A stretch of DNA of 64,000 bases from Aotearoamyces nothofagi. Its lineage: Eukaryota; Ascomycota; Leotiomycetes; Leotiales; Tympanidaceae. The notes beneath the pieces are model-generated. The model was given only the letters and a program-made list of their open reading frames with translations, had not been told where the DNA came from and searched no databases. The stretch lies in assembly GCA_015345905.1 (NCBI GenBank), contig JADDTR010000006.1:870513-934512 (forward strand), given 5' to 3'. The translations under genes and the position numbers were made by a program. This document shows positions 46,973 through 58,418 of the stretch, in pieces. How positions within the stretch are numbered: position 1 is the stretch's first letter; each line of letters opens with the position of its first letter.

Positions 46973-48114
46973 TTATCCTTGGGTCGAAGCACGACCTGGA
47001 TTCTGTCTCCCCGGTGCTACCTTTTTGATATATACCCTGGATGAATATCGCCATTTAAACAATACACCAAACAATAATATAACAACAACATTGATCCATA
47101 ATATTGACCAATACTCCATTAAGGACAGGCGGCGAAGTGGAGTTTTCTCGTCATAGTCCTTGCACACCTGAAGGTAAAGCTTAGGATCATCTGTGACGAC
47201 ACCATCAACCTCTTTACGTATACTCCATTTCATCCATCTCTCATCGTTTACAGTCCAGAGATATACAGGCCGTTTTTCCTTCTTGCAGTCGTTGAGGAAG
47301 CTTTTCCCCAATGGACCAACCATGGACTGTTGTAGCATGTTGAAGGAAACATTGGGCTCTTTTAGGAACTGCCGTGCATATACAAGACTGAATCCGATAT
47401 GCGTGATTGGAAATCCAGGAAGATACTTTGCACACAGTGGTAAGAATTTGGTCTGCATCCGTCAGCTTGGATGTCAGTATTTCATATTGACAATGTATAA
47501 TGTACCGCCCAGCAACCTAATAGAACTCTTCCTTCCCAAGGGCTCGAAGGAGGAACTTCGGCAATAGTAGAAGCTATTAATCGCATTATATCGTCCATAT
47601 TATTGTCGAGCTTTTCTATGTTAGTTCTGGTCTTATGCGATATTCCTGACCCGTCATACATACCTTTATGTCCAGCAGAAGCCAAATATCCTCTAATCCA
47701 GGGCTCGCTAGATATTCCAGAAGATCTTTGAATCGTGGCAGAGGCTCATGGGGAGGTTTTATTGTGCGAAGTGTCTCGAGATAACTCCAATCGCAGTCGA
47801 TGATTTTCTGTTCGTCTCCGAAGCATCGTTTTAGATCCGGGTCCTGCCATAATATGTAAATGTCTATCCAAACATCCAAGCAAAATATCCTCTCTTACAT
47901 GTGAAATCACTACCACATTGTCTTTCGAAATATGTAGGTCGGTCTCAATGGCATGAGCCCCGACTTCAACAGCTCCTTTGAATGCAGCCATTGTATTTTC
48001 TGGATATGTGGCCTTATAGCCTCGATGCGCTATTGCTTGAGGTAATCTTCGACCTTGAGCATCTTTCTTCGCAAGGACAAAGGTAGCTATTATTGTCAGA
48101 TTACACCCTCGCAT
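46973..48114 (-). CDS. PGC1-like glycerophosphodiester phosphodiesterase family protein with C-terminal anchor
   Basis: Four exons (48114-47899, 47843-47664, 47610-47506, 47452-46973) give 326 residues. The GDPD catalytic set is clear: His-Arg in [15 protein letters not shown], Glu-x-Asp in AIETDLHIS and the second His in VVVISHDPDL, then LLLDIK. The C-terminus has one hydrophobic segment ([15 protein letters not shown]) followed by a basic tail, matching yeast Pgc1, a tail-anchored phospholipase C that degrades phosphatidylglycerol at lipid droplets and mitochondria. Length agrees (yeast about 321). The N-terminal 20 residues are weakly supported; the true start could lie in an upstream exon. 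The function is inferred from domain and anchor. Confidence 0.85.
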
Positions 48115-49092
48115 AAATGAATGTGAGGTACGAACGGTATGGGTTCGTCATTTTTTCTGCTAGCAAAGGCGTTTGCTCCTCCATCATGGAGGTTGCAATT
48201 CGGACTATGGCGCTCGAAGACATGGGCTCTGATTTCTGTCAGTTTGTTACAACGTCTACGGTATATAGGTGGATGTTGTAACTCCGTAAACCCCGACTCA
48301 GGGTGGACGGCTCGAGGGGTCTTTAATACCTTGCTACGTCTGGTCTGGTGGATCACTTGCCGGCGATAGGGCCCACAGGACTGGAGAGTCTGTTGCTCGA
48401 ACTGGGGCAGTTCAGCCGAATGCTCCGTGAGTTACGAGTATCTCGTCATATCTCCAATTAAGGGTGCGGTGAAGGAGCCATGCCTTGTGCGTACTGCGGG
48501 TTCATCAGGTGATGGCGGCTGGCTCTGCATCGGGCAGAAACCGTGATGGCCGAATGGGAACAAGTAACATTGACGATATCAAGCATTGCCCCATGATTGT
48601 GGTGCAGTTGCAGTTGCAGTGCGTGCCTTCCTTAGCATCTTTAGTGAACGGCCCGCTGGTTATGGAACAGTGGCGCCCAGCACAATGCAGCTAGGGCGTT
48701 GGTGTCGGGCCAGAGAGCTTCCGACACTCTGTGTCTGAGTTCTGCGGCACTGTGAGAAGCAATGAGAACTCGATACCCCGCAACGTGTTCCGGTGTGTGG
48801 GAGCCAGGAACTACCTCCTTAGGCGAGCTATCAATGCCATCAATGCCATCAATGTCATCAATATCGTTAATATGATTAATCAGCCATTTCAAATGGGGGG
48901 CCGATTACGGATGCCATATCGGTTGGCGGGCAGACTACGATCGATCTACCGGGATCTAGATCCCTGCATGATTTCGACATCTACAAGTAAATGAGTAGTA
49001 AGTGGAATTTCCATTGTGCGAGCTGTCTACACACTTTATATAAATATATATAACTTATATATATATAACTTATATATATATATACATATAAA
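48115..49092. other. Divergent intergenic region, PGC1-like / GT8
   Basis: About 980 bases holding both promoters. At 48828-48886 a 9-bp unit (ATCAATGCC and variants) is repeated about six times. The last 55 bases before the GT8 start are almost only A and T with three TATATATATA runs. No gene is supported. Confidence 0.55.
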
Positions 49093-50143
49093 ATGGGTGA
49101 TAAGGAGAGGGCCGCAGTCTCTCGGAGAGGTATGTTCATGTCGCATATATATGCGCTTCAGATACTAACTCATCAAAGTGTGGACGACATTGATTACCAA
49201 CACAAAATACCTCTCCGGCCTCCTTACGCTCGACTACTCGCTCAAGAAGCATGGCTCGAAATATCCGCTCGTCGCATTATATACCGACACCTTCCCCGAA
49301 GACGGCCACGCTGCTCTGAAAGCACGCGGTATCCCCGCAAAGCGCATCCCATACCTGCTGCCCAAAGTCTCGGCCGATTATTCCAATGATCCCCGCTTCT
49401 ATGACTGCTGGTCGAAGCTCACGCCCTTCAGTCTCGTCGAGTTTGATCGCGTCGTCCAGCTGGATAGTGATATGCTCGCTCTGCAGAATATGGATGAGTT
49501 GATGGAGATGGAGCTGGATCCGCCAAGTTTGGGAGGGAAGGGAGAAAGGGTGTTTGCGGCGGGGCATGCTTGCGTGTGCAATCCGTTGAAGAAGCCGCAT
49601 TATCCCAAGAACTGGTAAGTCTCGTGGTGGAAAGGTACAAGGAAGGCATAACTGACCGATTAATCCAGGGTCAAAGAGAGCTGCGCATTTACAAGCCAGC
49701 ATGCTACCCCTGAGATTGCGCAAACGACGGGCGCCGACCCCGCTGTTGGACCGTTAGGATTTATGAATGGTGGATTGCAGGTTGTCAACCCTTCGACAGC
49801 AGTTTATAGTCTCATCGTTGATCATATGTCGTCGGACAAGGCGATTGATATGGAATTTGCAGATCAATCTCTTCTGTCCGATTTGTTCAAGGGGCGCTGG
49901 GTGCCTCTACCATATATCTACAATGCGCTAAAGACACTGAGATGGAAAGGAGTGCACGACCCAATCTGGAGGGACGATAAGGTTAAGAACATGCATTATA
50001 TTCTAGCACCTAAACCATGGGATGAGATGGATACCGAAGGTAAAAGCACTTCAAAGGACGAAACTCACCATTGGTGGGTGGATTATAATAATGAGAGGTT
50101 AGCCCTAGAGAAATTAAAGGGGATCAAACTAGATGGGTTCTGA
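49093..50143 (+). CDS. Glycosyltransferase family 8 protein (glycogenin/galactinol synthase-like)
   Basis: Three exons (49093-49129, 49179-49614, 49669-50143) give 315 residues. The GT8 fold is visible: VWTTLITNTKYLSGLLTLDYSL at the start, the metal-binding DSD motif (residues 108-110) in VVQLDSDMLALQN, LGFMNGGLQVVNPST and the MHYILAPKPWD block, with a His that usually completes the metal site. Family members transfer glucose or galactose from UDP-sugars. Which acceptor is used cannot be read. It lacks a signal peptide or transmembrane segment, which fits a cytosolic enzyme. It is shorter than glycogenin and has no extra C-terminal region. Confidence 0.87.
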
Positions 50144-50298
50144 TCGTTCAAATATAAATTCTGGACAAAGCATTCATAAACAAAATCACGTTGGATACGT
50201 CTGGTCATCACAAGGCTTAGTGAGGTGCAGCAGACAGCATGTATTAGCTACTTAAGCTGCTATATAACCTCCGCACACGTTGTATCTGGCGAGATCCT

Positions 50299-50860
50299 TT
50301 ACTCGTCATCATCCTCAGCGGCATCATCAACAACGTTGAAGAAGCGGAGCTCGTAGACGCCCTTCGAGGTTGAGACGACACGGAGCCAGTCACGGAGCTG
50401 TTGCTTCTTGAGGAACTTTTTTGTCCTGCGATATATTAGTATATAGCCAATTCAATGTTGAAAGAGCACGTACAGATACTTGAGGTATCTTCCGGAGAAC
50501 TCGGTGTGTGCGACAACCTCGATCTTGCCCTCGCCTTGCTGGGAGATCTGGATGATATCGCCGAGGTTACCGACGCGACCATCGACCTTTATCCTGTCTT
50601 GGAGGAACTTCTCGAAGGCGGAGACATCGAAGATCTTGTCGCTGGCGGGCTGCGAAGCGTTGATGATGAACTGTACTTATATTAGACGAATCGCTGGCGA
50701 TCGGAACTGATTAATGCTTACCTTCTTCGTCACCTTTGTCTGCTTGCCCTTGGAGGTTTTCTACATTGCAAATGATCTTAGCCTACTGCATCACGCCACA
50801 ACCTCGAAAAGGCGGGCCAACAGCAAAGCAATATCATGTACGTACGGTTGATGGAGCCAT
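50299..50860 (-). CDS. RPL22: 60S ribosomal protein eL22
   Basis: Four exons (50860-50846, 50760-50722, 50670-50474, 50425-50299) give 125 residues. The first exon is MAPST only. The body reads [58 protein letters not shown] and [20 protein letters not shown], all typical of eL22, and ends in the acidic tail DDAAEDDDE. eL22 is a component of the large ribosomal subunit. Multiple short introns near the start are usual for fungal ribosomal protein genes. It converges with the GT8 gene, with only 155 bases between stop codons. Confidence 0.96.
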
Positions 50861-52165
50861 TGTGTCGAAAGTGGTCGCAAAGAAGTATAATCCTACGCCT
50901 TGTCGATGAGAGTGATGGTTTCAGTTTGAAGTTCTTCGGGAAAAATTGACGAGATGCTCGATTGTGGGTGCCAAGACTTTTGATTGCGCTTACGCCGATT
51001 AGGGTTCTCCAGCAACATCAGGGTGCCTCGGCGCCTAAAATAACAGGCCACAAGCAAGTTGTCCTCTTGCGCTTCCGGGCTACTGGATGCGCTGAGCTGC
51101 AGTGTTTCATACAAGAAGCTAGCTACTTGGTGACGGTGGCATGCTTAGGCAGTTTAGATATTCTTGTTTCCCCGGACCTGGGGACCTTCCAGGGCTCACT
51201 CGCGCAAGAAGAAAGCAGATGCAGTGCTGATATTCGCCGCAGGTGCTGTGCTGGTCTTCCTCTTCGCAGGCATTGTCTTTTGCCCCTTCTCTGCAGGCAT
51301 CCAGCCATGATCACTGATCCGCCATCAATAAGAAGCCACATCATGGGGATGCAGCTGTGTAATTGGCCCCTTCGCCAACTTGCCGTTGCAAGACCCTCGC
51401 GTCCCGGCCACTTTCGACGTCGTGATTGCACACGGGGTAGCGACACAAGTGATGATGCATCAGTGTCCAGTGTGCCAACGCAACCATCGGGCGCAGCCTG
51501 AGTGGACGTCAGAACCGTTTGCCAAGAGTCGGCCTGCCATCGAGTGCGCCGGGGCGATAAGAATAGATGCCAGCCAGCACAGCCTGAGACGTCGGAGAGC
51601 CAGCGGCCTGCAAGACTCCAGCCACAGCCGATGCATCGCCACACAGGTGCCCAGTCCCGCGACTGCGCCACAGAGGGCGAGAGGTTCCTTGCGCGGCGCT
51701 GCTGTCAGCCCGGGCAGCACGCGCTGGAGCTGAATCCTGATGTCCCCAGCCAAACTCCACCCCCAGCCCTATGCGCGACGCCGGGCCGGGCCCATTGCCT
51801 TGGTATGTAGTGCAAATAGTGTATATGGTGTCGTGACTGCAGCAGGTTAATATATGGGGACCGCGGACGTGCCACAGCGGTGACGTCAGGAACAATGCTG
51901 GGTGAATGGCAGCTCACGTTAGCGCCTGCTTGCATGCAGGGTGCACTCTGCTAGCTTGGATGGCAGCGACTGGCCCGGTGACGTTTTCCTGCCAGTCCCC
52001 CCAAGCTCATAAGCAGAGACAATCTCCGCTACGCCGCCGTTTTCTTTCTTCGACAGCTTTACTTAAGGACTCACCTTCCCTCCAAGACGTCTCACGACTT
52101 CACCACTCCAGCCGCGTCAACACCAGCACCAGCCTCTATTCCATCACTCTCAGATTACCGTCAGA
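50861..52165. promoter_or_regulatory. Divergent promoter region, RPL22 / PMP3
   Basis: About 1.3 kb with balanced to GC-rich composition. The last 130 bases before PMP3 are a C/T-rich leader (CTCACGACTTCACCACTCC) as in highly expressed fungal genes. Open frames up to 180 codons appear on both strands, but their compositions (Trp/Cys/Arg-rich) are not protein-like. Confidence 0.5.
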
Positions 52166-52570
52166 ATGGCTTTCACTGCTAGGTATGGTGCTCCCTTCCA
52201 GAGCCCCGTTGTCGCATTCTCGAGCTTCGGCGCTGCTGCCGAGATGCAGAGATAGCTACAGATTCATTATGCCGGATGCATTGAGCTCTGCTGACAGTGT
52301 CCTATAGCGACATCTTGAAGATTATTTTTGCCATCGTCCTCCCGCCTCTTGGTGTCTTCCTTGAGCGTGGCTGCGGTGCGGATCTGTTGATTAACATCCT
52401 GTTGACAATACTGGGTTACATTCCGGGTATCATCCACGCCCTGTAAGTATTGTTTTCACACCTTGCTTTTGCGCCCAGCCCAACTCCTGCTAGCGCACAT
52501 TCCCATCACCCCATCTCCGCACAGCAGCCTTTCTAACAGTTGTTGCAGGTACATTATTCTCAAGTACTAA
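52166..52570 (+). CDS. PMP3: Plasma membrane proteolipid 3 (UPF0057)
   Basis: A small three-exon gene: 52166-52182, 52308-52442 and 52549-52570, giving 57 residues. The protein begins MAFTASDILKIIFAIVLPP, continues GVFLERGCGADLLINILLTI and ends HALYIILKY. Both hydrophobic helices and the FLERGC linker are those of the Pmp3/Sna family, whose loss in yeast hyperpolarises the plasma membrane and causes cation sensitivity. The first exon is 17 nt, the middle exon holds nearly the whole protein, and the last is 22 nt. Introns are 125 and 106 nt, longer than most here. All junction phases agree. Confidence 0.95.
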
Positions 52571-53593
52571 AGCACCTCGCAATGTCACCACGCTTTCAAC
52601 CCGCTGATACCACTCCTTACTCTGATGGTGCACGCCCTATCGCCATTTTCCCCTCCAGGTCCAAGCTTGGCATTTGCGCAATTGCGTTGTTCACGATCTT
52701 ATTTGATCGATAACTCCTGCGATTCACAGCATTTTCGACTTCCGCCATTTCATAAGGTGCCTCTTCCACTCGACCTGCAATACTGGCATCTTCATGAACA
52801 TTGAAGACGGTTCGGGTAGCTTGGGGTTGGGTCTTTGGCGGTTATGACGATTTGGTTTGGGATTTTGGCGACTTGTCTTTAATCCCTGGGGAAAGTTTAC
52901 ATTTTTTCCTCGCCAGCGTGTCTACGGACTTGTGGTATTCGCTTGCTATGCATAGAGCTCTAATGCTTAACTTCTAGTGAATTCAATTCAACTACCGTCT
53001 ATTCCGGCCAATTTGAAATTGTGATCATTTCGGAGTCCGAGCCCTTCGTACTCGCATAGCACCGTACAACAAGAAATATAACATCTTTGCAGTAAAAGCC
53101 AATGAAAATTATATGGGCATTTATTCATAAAAGGTACTTAACTTTTGCTTAACTTTAAAATCTAATAATAGGCCGGCATTCCCCTCATCCTTCAAGTTAA
53201 TCGATCCCCGTACCGTCGATCTAGCATTCACCGCCTAGCAGATATATCATACTCCATGACTTTGGCTGGCAACGTGGCCGGGATGCTTGCTAATTGGAAT
53301 ATTCATAACCGTCAGAGTTGCCCCCGTTGAAAACTCAACGTCGGATAGAGCGGAGTCTACAGCATGGCGTAGCGTCTCGGGGTATGTAACAAAATAAGAT
53401 TTTGGCTTATATAATAAAGTAGACGAATATAGACGATGACTTCTAGTCAGGAGCAAGGAGAAATACACCCGAAACAAGGCCAGTTGGAAGGACATCTGCC
53501 ACTCGACTACCCCAGACACCTCGTAACCATCAAAATCATTGTGGATCCATAATCCAACCCGAGCGCCAAGTGAGCCAGCCACACTTAAGAACA
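52571..53593. other. Convergent 3' region, PMP3 / FacB-like
   Basis: About 1 kb between converging stop codons. The part from 53090 to 53170 is AT-rich. No supported gene, repeat or RNA is seen. Confidence 0.5.
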
Positions 53594-56428
53594 TTACAGA
53601 CCGAAATTTCCATCCAAGCCATCTAGCAAAAATCCATCGACAGAAACCGCCCCATTCATTGACGCTTGTCTATAATCGGTCATCCCTCTTGAAAGGTTCC
53701 CGCTTCCCGTTCCGAACTCCGAAGAACCTACATCGTCGCCACTGCTCAATGACTCTTCGCTGAAACTCAATACACTTTGTGGTGCTGGTGCTTCCAAGTC
53801 TGCCATACTGAGCGCTGTCATATCCCATGCTTCTGGAGAGAGTTCCCAATCTGCATAGCCATCTCCATAAGATGACGAGGTGATGCTTGCGGGATGTGTG
53901 CTGTTACAGTTGGTAAGTAGCGGATCGCTCATAGACAGGCCTGGCCCTCCATAGACAGCATCGTAGATGTTTGTGATGCCGCTATCGAGCGATGACAGAA
54001 GGGATTCCCATTCAGCAGGAGTGACAGAAGACCCCTTATTCTGAGGATTGCTGGTAGGGAAGTTTGGCGTATGAGATTGAGGAACTATCGGTCGTGAGAT
54101 TGCAGGCGAATCCGGTTGCGATGTAGCTGGAGTGTTGCTGAGGGAAAGATAATCCAGATTTGTCCGAGGTTTGGAACTTGAATCGGCGCGATGTTTGAGA
54201 TTCGTTGGAGCTGGGAGCTGGGATTCTGAAGTGCGATATTCGCGACGAGACATTTTGGGATCAGGGCGCATCGCAACAATTGGTAGTGTAGCTCGGCGAT
54301 GACTATCTTGTGGGGTCTCTATCTCACTAGCTACAGAAGTATGCCGCGAAGCTGGTTGTAGGAGCTGCTTCCGATGCAATGACGGTGATGGCGAAGCTTT
54401 CATTGAAGCACCCATGTTATCTGAGCCACGTCGACCAGAGACTTTAAGATGCTCTGCTGGACCCATGGATAAAACAAGCCTTTTGAAGTTGTCGGCACCT
54501 GGAGCGTTTGATTTATGAAGATACCTGACGATATAGCCCACAAGAAGTTGGCCATCCTTCATGAGTTTGCCCTCCTGCTTCAAGTCTAGGCCTTGGTACA
54601 GCAAGCTCAAGCCACAAAGCGTAAGCATGGCATTCTTGTTGAGACAGAAAGAGAATGACATGTTTCTCTCCTCAAGAAGTTGAACAATCTGAATGATATG
54701 CTTGCTAGACTCGGCGAGGGAGATGACTGAAGAAGAGGCTTTACTGCCAAGTGTAGAACCGACAGCTGGACGGTGAATTAGGGTACGAATATAGTAGTAT
54801 GCAAGAGACTATAACGTGGTTAGACGAATGCAACCGATATATTACAAGTACCACTTACTAATAATGTAGAACGATTTCCAGTGATGTCTGTTGAGGGCTT
54901 ATCATTTACAAACGTAAGCTTGAGATGCGTCGGCAGACTATCGGACCAGACATTGAGCTCAGCTTCCAAAGCAGCGAGTGACTGAAGTGAGAGATCATGT
55001 AATGCGGAGGCGGGGTAATTTTGATCAAGGACTTTTGAGAGGATACGGGAGGCCCGGAAAAGCGCCAAGGCACTTGATACTTTTGAAGATTCGCCCGGTA
55101 ATGTCGGTAGGAATCCTCGCTCGGTAACATATTCGTCATCAATATCGGCTGGATATTCTGTTTCGATTTCCGACTCCTTGAGAAGTCTTGGTAGTCCCAG
55201 TAGAGCAGCAGAAAAGCTATAGGCAATTAGTATAAATTGTGCAGATAAAATTTACTATCAGGAACCTACCAGTCAACAGTGTAAAGTGACCAAAACACCT
55301 TCTTCCGTGTCTCAATAGTCAGAGCACCGAAAGAGAACCGTTTCTGATTCTGGTGAAGTCCAAGACGATGCGATAGACCTACAGCAATACCTCGATAATG
55401 TTGGAGCAGTGAATATGATGAGGATGAAATGCAATATAACATCGCCAAGACAAGACATTGAAGCGTCACGAGGGAGTTGTCCATGAGTACAGCATCCAAA
55501 GAAGTCCTCCACTGGCTTTCGGACAGTGCGATTTGATTTTTATCAGGCAAGTCGCTTGAAAGCCCGGCGATGCCGAAAACGAGATGGAGCTGAGCAAGTT
55601 TGTGACTATCGGTCAATCCATCCGAATCCGAAACAAATTCTTCATAGAGGCGGAGAAAGGTTGGCTTGTGCAAGATAGGGAACAGAGGATTCCATTCTTG
55701 AAAGAAAATATTTAGACAGCGGTCCGAGAAAAGACGGGGAGGAATGCAAGCAGTATGTGATATAGCAGTGTTGGGTGTTGTAGCTTGCACGTTGAGGAAT
55801 GCCTCGGTATTAAATGACGAGCACGACTTTCCACTCTCTTGAATCTTTCTCTTGAAGGCATCTAAGGATATGTGTTAGTGGCAATCAATAATACGATGCA
55901 TGTATATAACCTACCAACGAAAGCTCTCCCACTCGAGGCTCCCATGAAATATGGATCCGAAGTTTCCGATCCTACGAGCAATGGAGATGCTTGGACACGG
56001 AAGACATCGTCTTTCGGCGGCGCAGATTCTTCCTGGCTAATAACCAATGGCGACGAAACTATCGATGAATGAGACGGTCGTCGATTATTCGAGTGCATCT
56101 TCGACAACATATCAATCTTCTCTTCCTTCTCGTCCAGCAAATCCTTCAGCTCCCGGACTTCTCCCTCTAACAACCGCACTCTCTCCTCAAGCGACTCTGT
56201 GTATCCACGTGGAAAGGCCCTTCGACTGAGCTTATCACTCGTCTTGCACTCGAAGCCGACGTTCGCACACTGCGAGCAGCAAGGCCGGATCCCGTCGCAT
56301 CGTATCTTCTTACTCCGGCAACGATCGCAGGCCTGCGCAATCCGAGCCTGTGACGCAGATCCCACTTTGATCACCTTCATAGGTAGAATTCCAGGCATTG
56401 CTGCGTTCGATGCTCTTGCAACCGGCAC
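53594..56428 (-). CDS. facB: FacB/Cat8-type Zn2Cys6 transcription activator
   Basis: Four exons (56428-55915, 55861-55270, 55216-54859, 54808-53594) give 892 residues, near FacB of Aspergillus nidulans (867). The zinc cluster uses Cys34, 37, 44, 51, 54 and 61 in [19 protein letters not shown]; the linker [20 protein letters not shown] is shared with FacB and yeast Cat8, and a heptad region ([20 protein letters not shown]) follows. The middle holds the fungal-specific regulatory domain ([46 protein letters not shown]). The last exon is Ser/Pro-rich with acidic patches, as in activation domains. FacB turns on acetate-use, glyoxylate-cycle and gluconeogenic genes. The start could also be Met11 or Met17. 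Confidence 0.93.
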
Positions 56429-58418
56429 AGTGGATAGTGTGACTCTTGTCGTGGTCGTCTAGGCGCGAAATCCGCGGTCGTCGTACTTCATACGTAGCCG
56501 CGCTGCTGTAAGGGATTCGAGGTTCAAAGGTGGTGTTGCCTGCGATGTCAGCGTCGTAAGGAGTGGAGATGTGGCAGATCAGAGATGCGGTCAGGCTCTG
56601 GCACTCTGGGCAAATGGTGGGGAAGGGGGGAAGGGGGGAAGGGGGAAGAGCGTTGTACATAAGGTGGGGAGATGAAGATGAGATGTGTTGGGTAGAGGCA
56701 GCAGGCGAGAATACCTCGCACCCAGCGAGCGTCTCCGGGGAGCGATAATGTGGGCGAAGACGTGAACCTGGGGACTGGCATGGCAGGGAGTGGGGGAGCG
56801 AGCACGCGATCACGCAGCCAATCACGCTGCGCCCGACTCTGGCTTCTGTAAGGCTCCGGTCGACATCCGCTGCCCCTTGGAGCCTAGCGCATCCGATGGG
56901 GCCTGTGCGGCCTGTTCATAGGCCCCGCTGCCGAAGCCCAGGGATGTCTCCGGACATCTTGGCGTTTTCCCCAGAAGAGCGGGGACGTTAAGATTCGAGG
57001 GATGGTTCGACTCCTCGACTTCGAGGCCGCCACGCCGCATCTGCCCTCTCACGCACCTCTAGCCTCGTGCAAGACCCCTTCGTTGCCAAATCAAGTACTC
57101 TCCAGAAAGAAAGAAAGAATCGGCTGGGGTTGCTTGCCCTTGCAAACCCAGCGTTCCAGCCGTGCTCCGTACAATTCCGACCGTGGGCTTCCAGGCTTTC
57201 GTCCAACACAAAACAAGAGCGCCTTCCGCAGTCAGGTGCACGGAGCCAGCCCAACCCATAAGCTTGGGCTATCAACAGAAGATCCTTTCTTTCTGTATTC
57301 CGCAATCAGCCCTGGATGCATCTACTGTAGGCCTGCCGTCCCGATGGAAACAACAACTCTGCTACCGTAAAGAAGGCCTCCAAATGGCGGGAAAGACACA
57401 CGGAATGTCAGATGTCGCCCCAAAGCCCATCAAGCTCTCGCAACACAAATGCGGCATGACTGTTTGCGAATATCTGATTGGAGTAGAAAGGAATGGCGCT
57501 CCAATCTTAGCTTTCTGACGTGAAAGGCGGAGGTCCTCGATACTTTTGGGGTGCATTTGGGTGGATCAAGATTTCCTTGAGTTTGTTTCCCCGCAATGTT
57601 CAAGACGCACTAATCTGCGTCCAGACGACATTCAAGAATCGCATGTATGTCAAGATTCAATTGATCAAGTAGGGTTTGAGCATCATCGAATATTGAAGAT
57701 ACAGGGCGTCAGCTGTCATCTGCAGCTTGGGATGGCCCTGAACCACTCAAGTGCGCATCTTAGTTGCATAAACGAAAATGTGGGATGTCTGTTGTGCCCA
57801 ACTTTGTGTAATTCAATACAATTTTGTCCCCAATACTTGTATAACAGGTGATCTTCGATACTAAGAAGCTAAAATGCACATATTTAATTCTGGGTCATCA
57901 AAGAAAGTGATATCGAAGTGAGGAGTTGTCAACGACTATAGTACAAGTTTTGATCAGCATTCAACCTTACGTGTAGTCGGCGTTTGGCGGTATTTACGTT
58001 TCCCGGGACCCGACCCATGTGTGCTATGCATGCATACCTTACCAACAGTCACCACACAAATACCTTACACAAACGGTATTTTAAGTCCGACGGTGTATAC
58101 AAGTACTGCCCATATTCTGTGCCATCGTTTATCGGGAACCGGACGGGAACCGGGTAGTTTTAGGGATCCGTTGCCTTCCTATCGCGACGTGTCGGATTCC
58201 CAGGCATACACTTCCCCCTTCCGATGCAGTCAGCATTGGTCGGGAATAATCGCGTACTAGCCTTGAAGCCCAGTTCCAAGATAGCTGACCTCGAGCTTAG
58301 TCCGTGTCTGTCAAGATCGTCCCGTTCTCCATACATTCTCTAAGTTGTAATCTTGAGTGATCTGCTTTTAGTATCGTAGTATGTGGCTTGCGATTGGACC
58401 AGCCCAGTCCAAGCTCAG
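56429..58418. promoter_or_regulatory. Long upstream region of the FacB-like gene
   Basis: About 2 kb, unusually long for this locus; FacB lies at one side and the SET gene ends at the other. Near the start codon, 56616-56650 has runs of GGGAAGGGGG. Long upstream regions are common for carbon-regulated activators. I see no coding gene, and CreA-like GGGG sites cannot be told from the G-rich background. Confidence 0.45.

Noticed and set aside
51123-51671. 182-codon open frame on the minus strand between RPL22 and PMP3
   Set aside because: Trp/Cys/Arg-rich composition, overlapping open frames on the other strand, no conserved motif.
56995-57035. GGTTCGACTCC-like sequence resembling a tRNA T-arm
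   Set aside because: No matching acceptor stem, D-arm or anticodon arm can be drawn around it.
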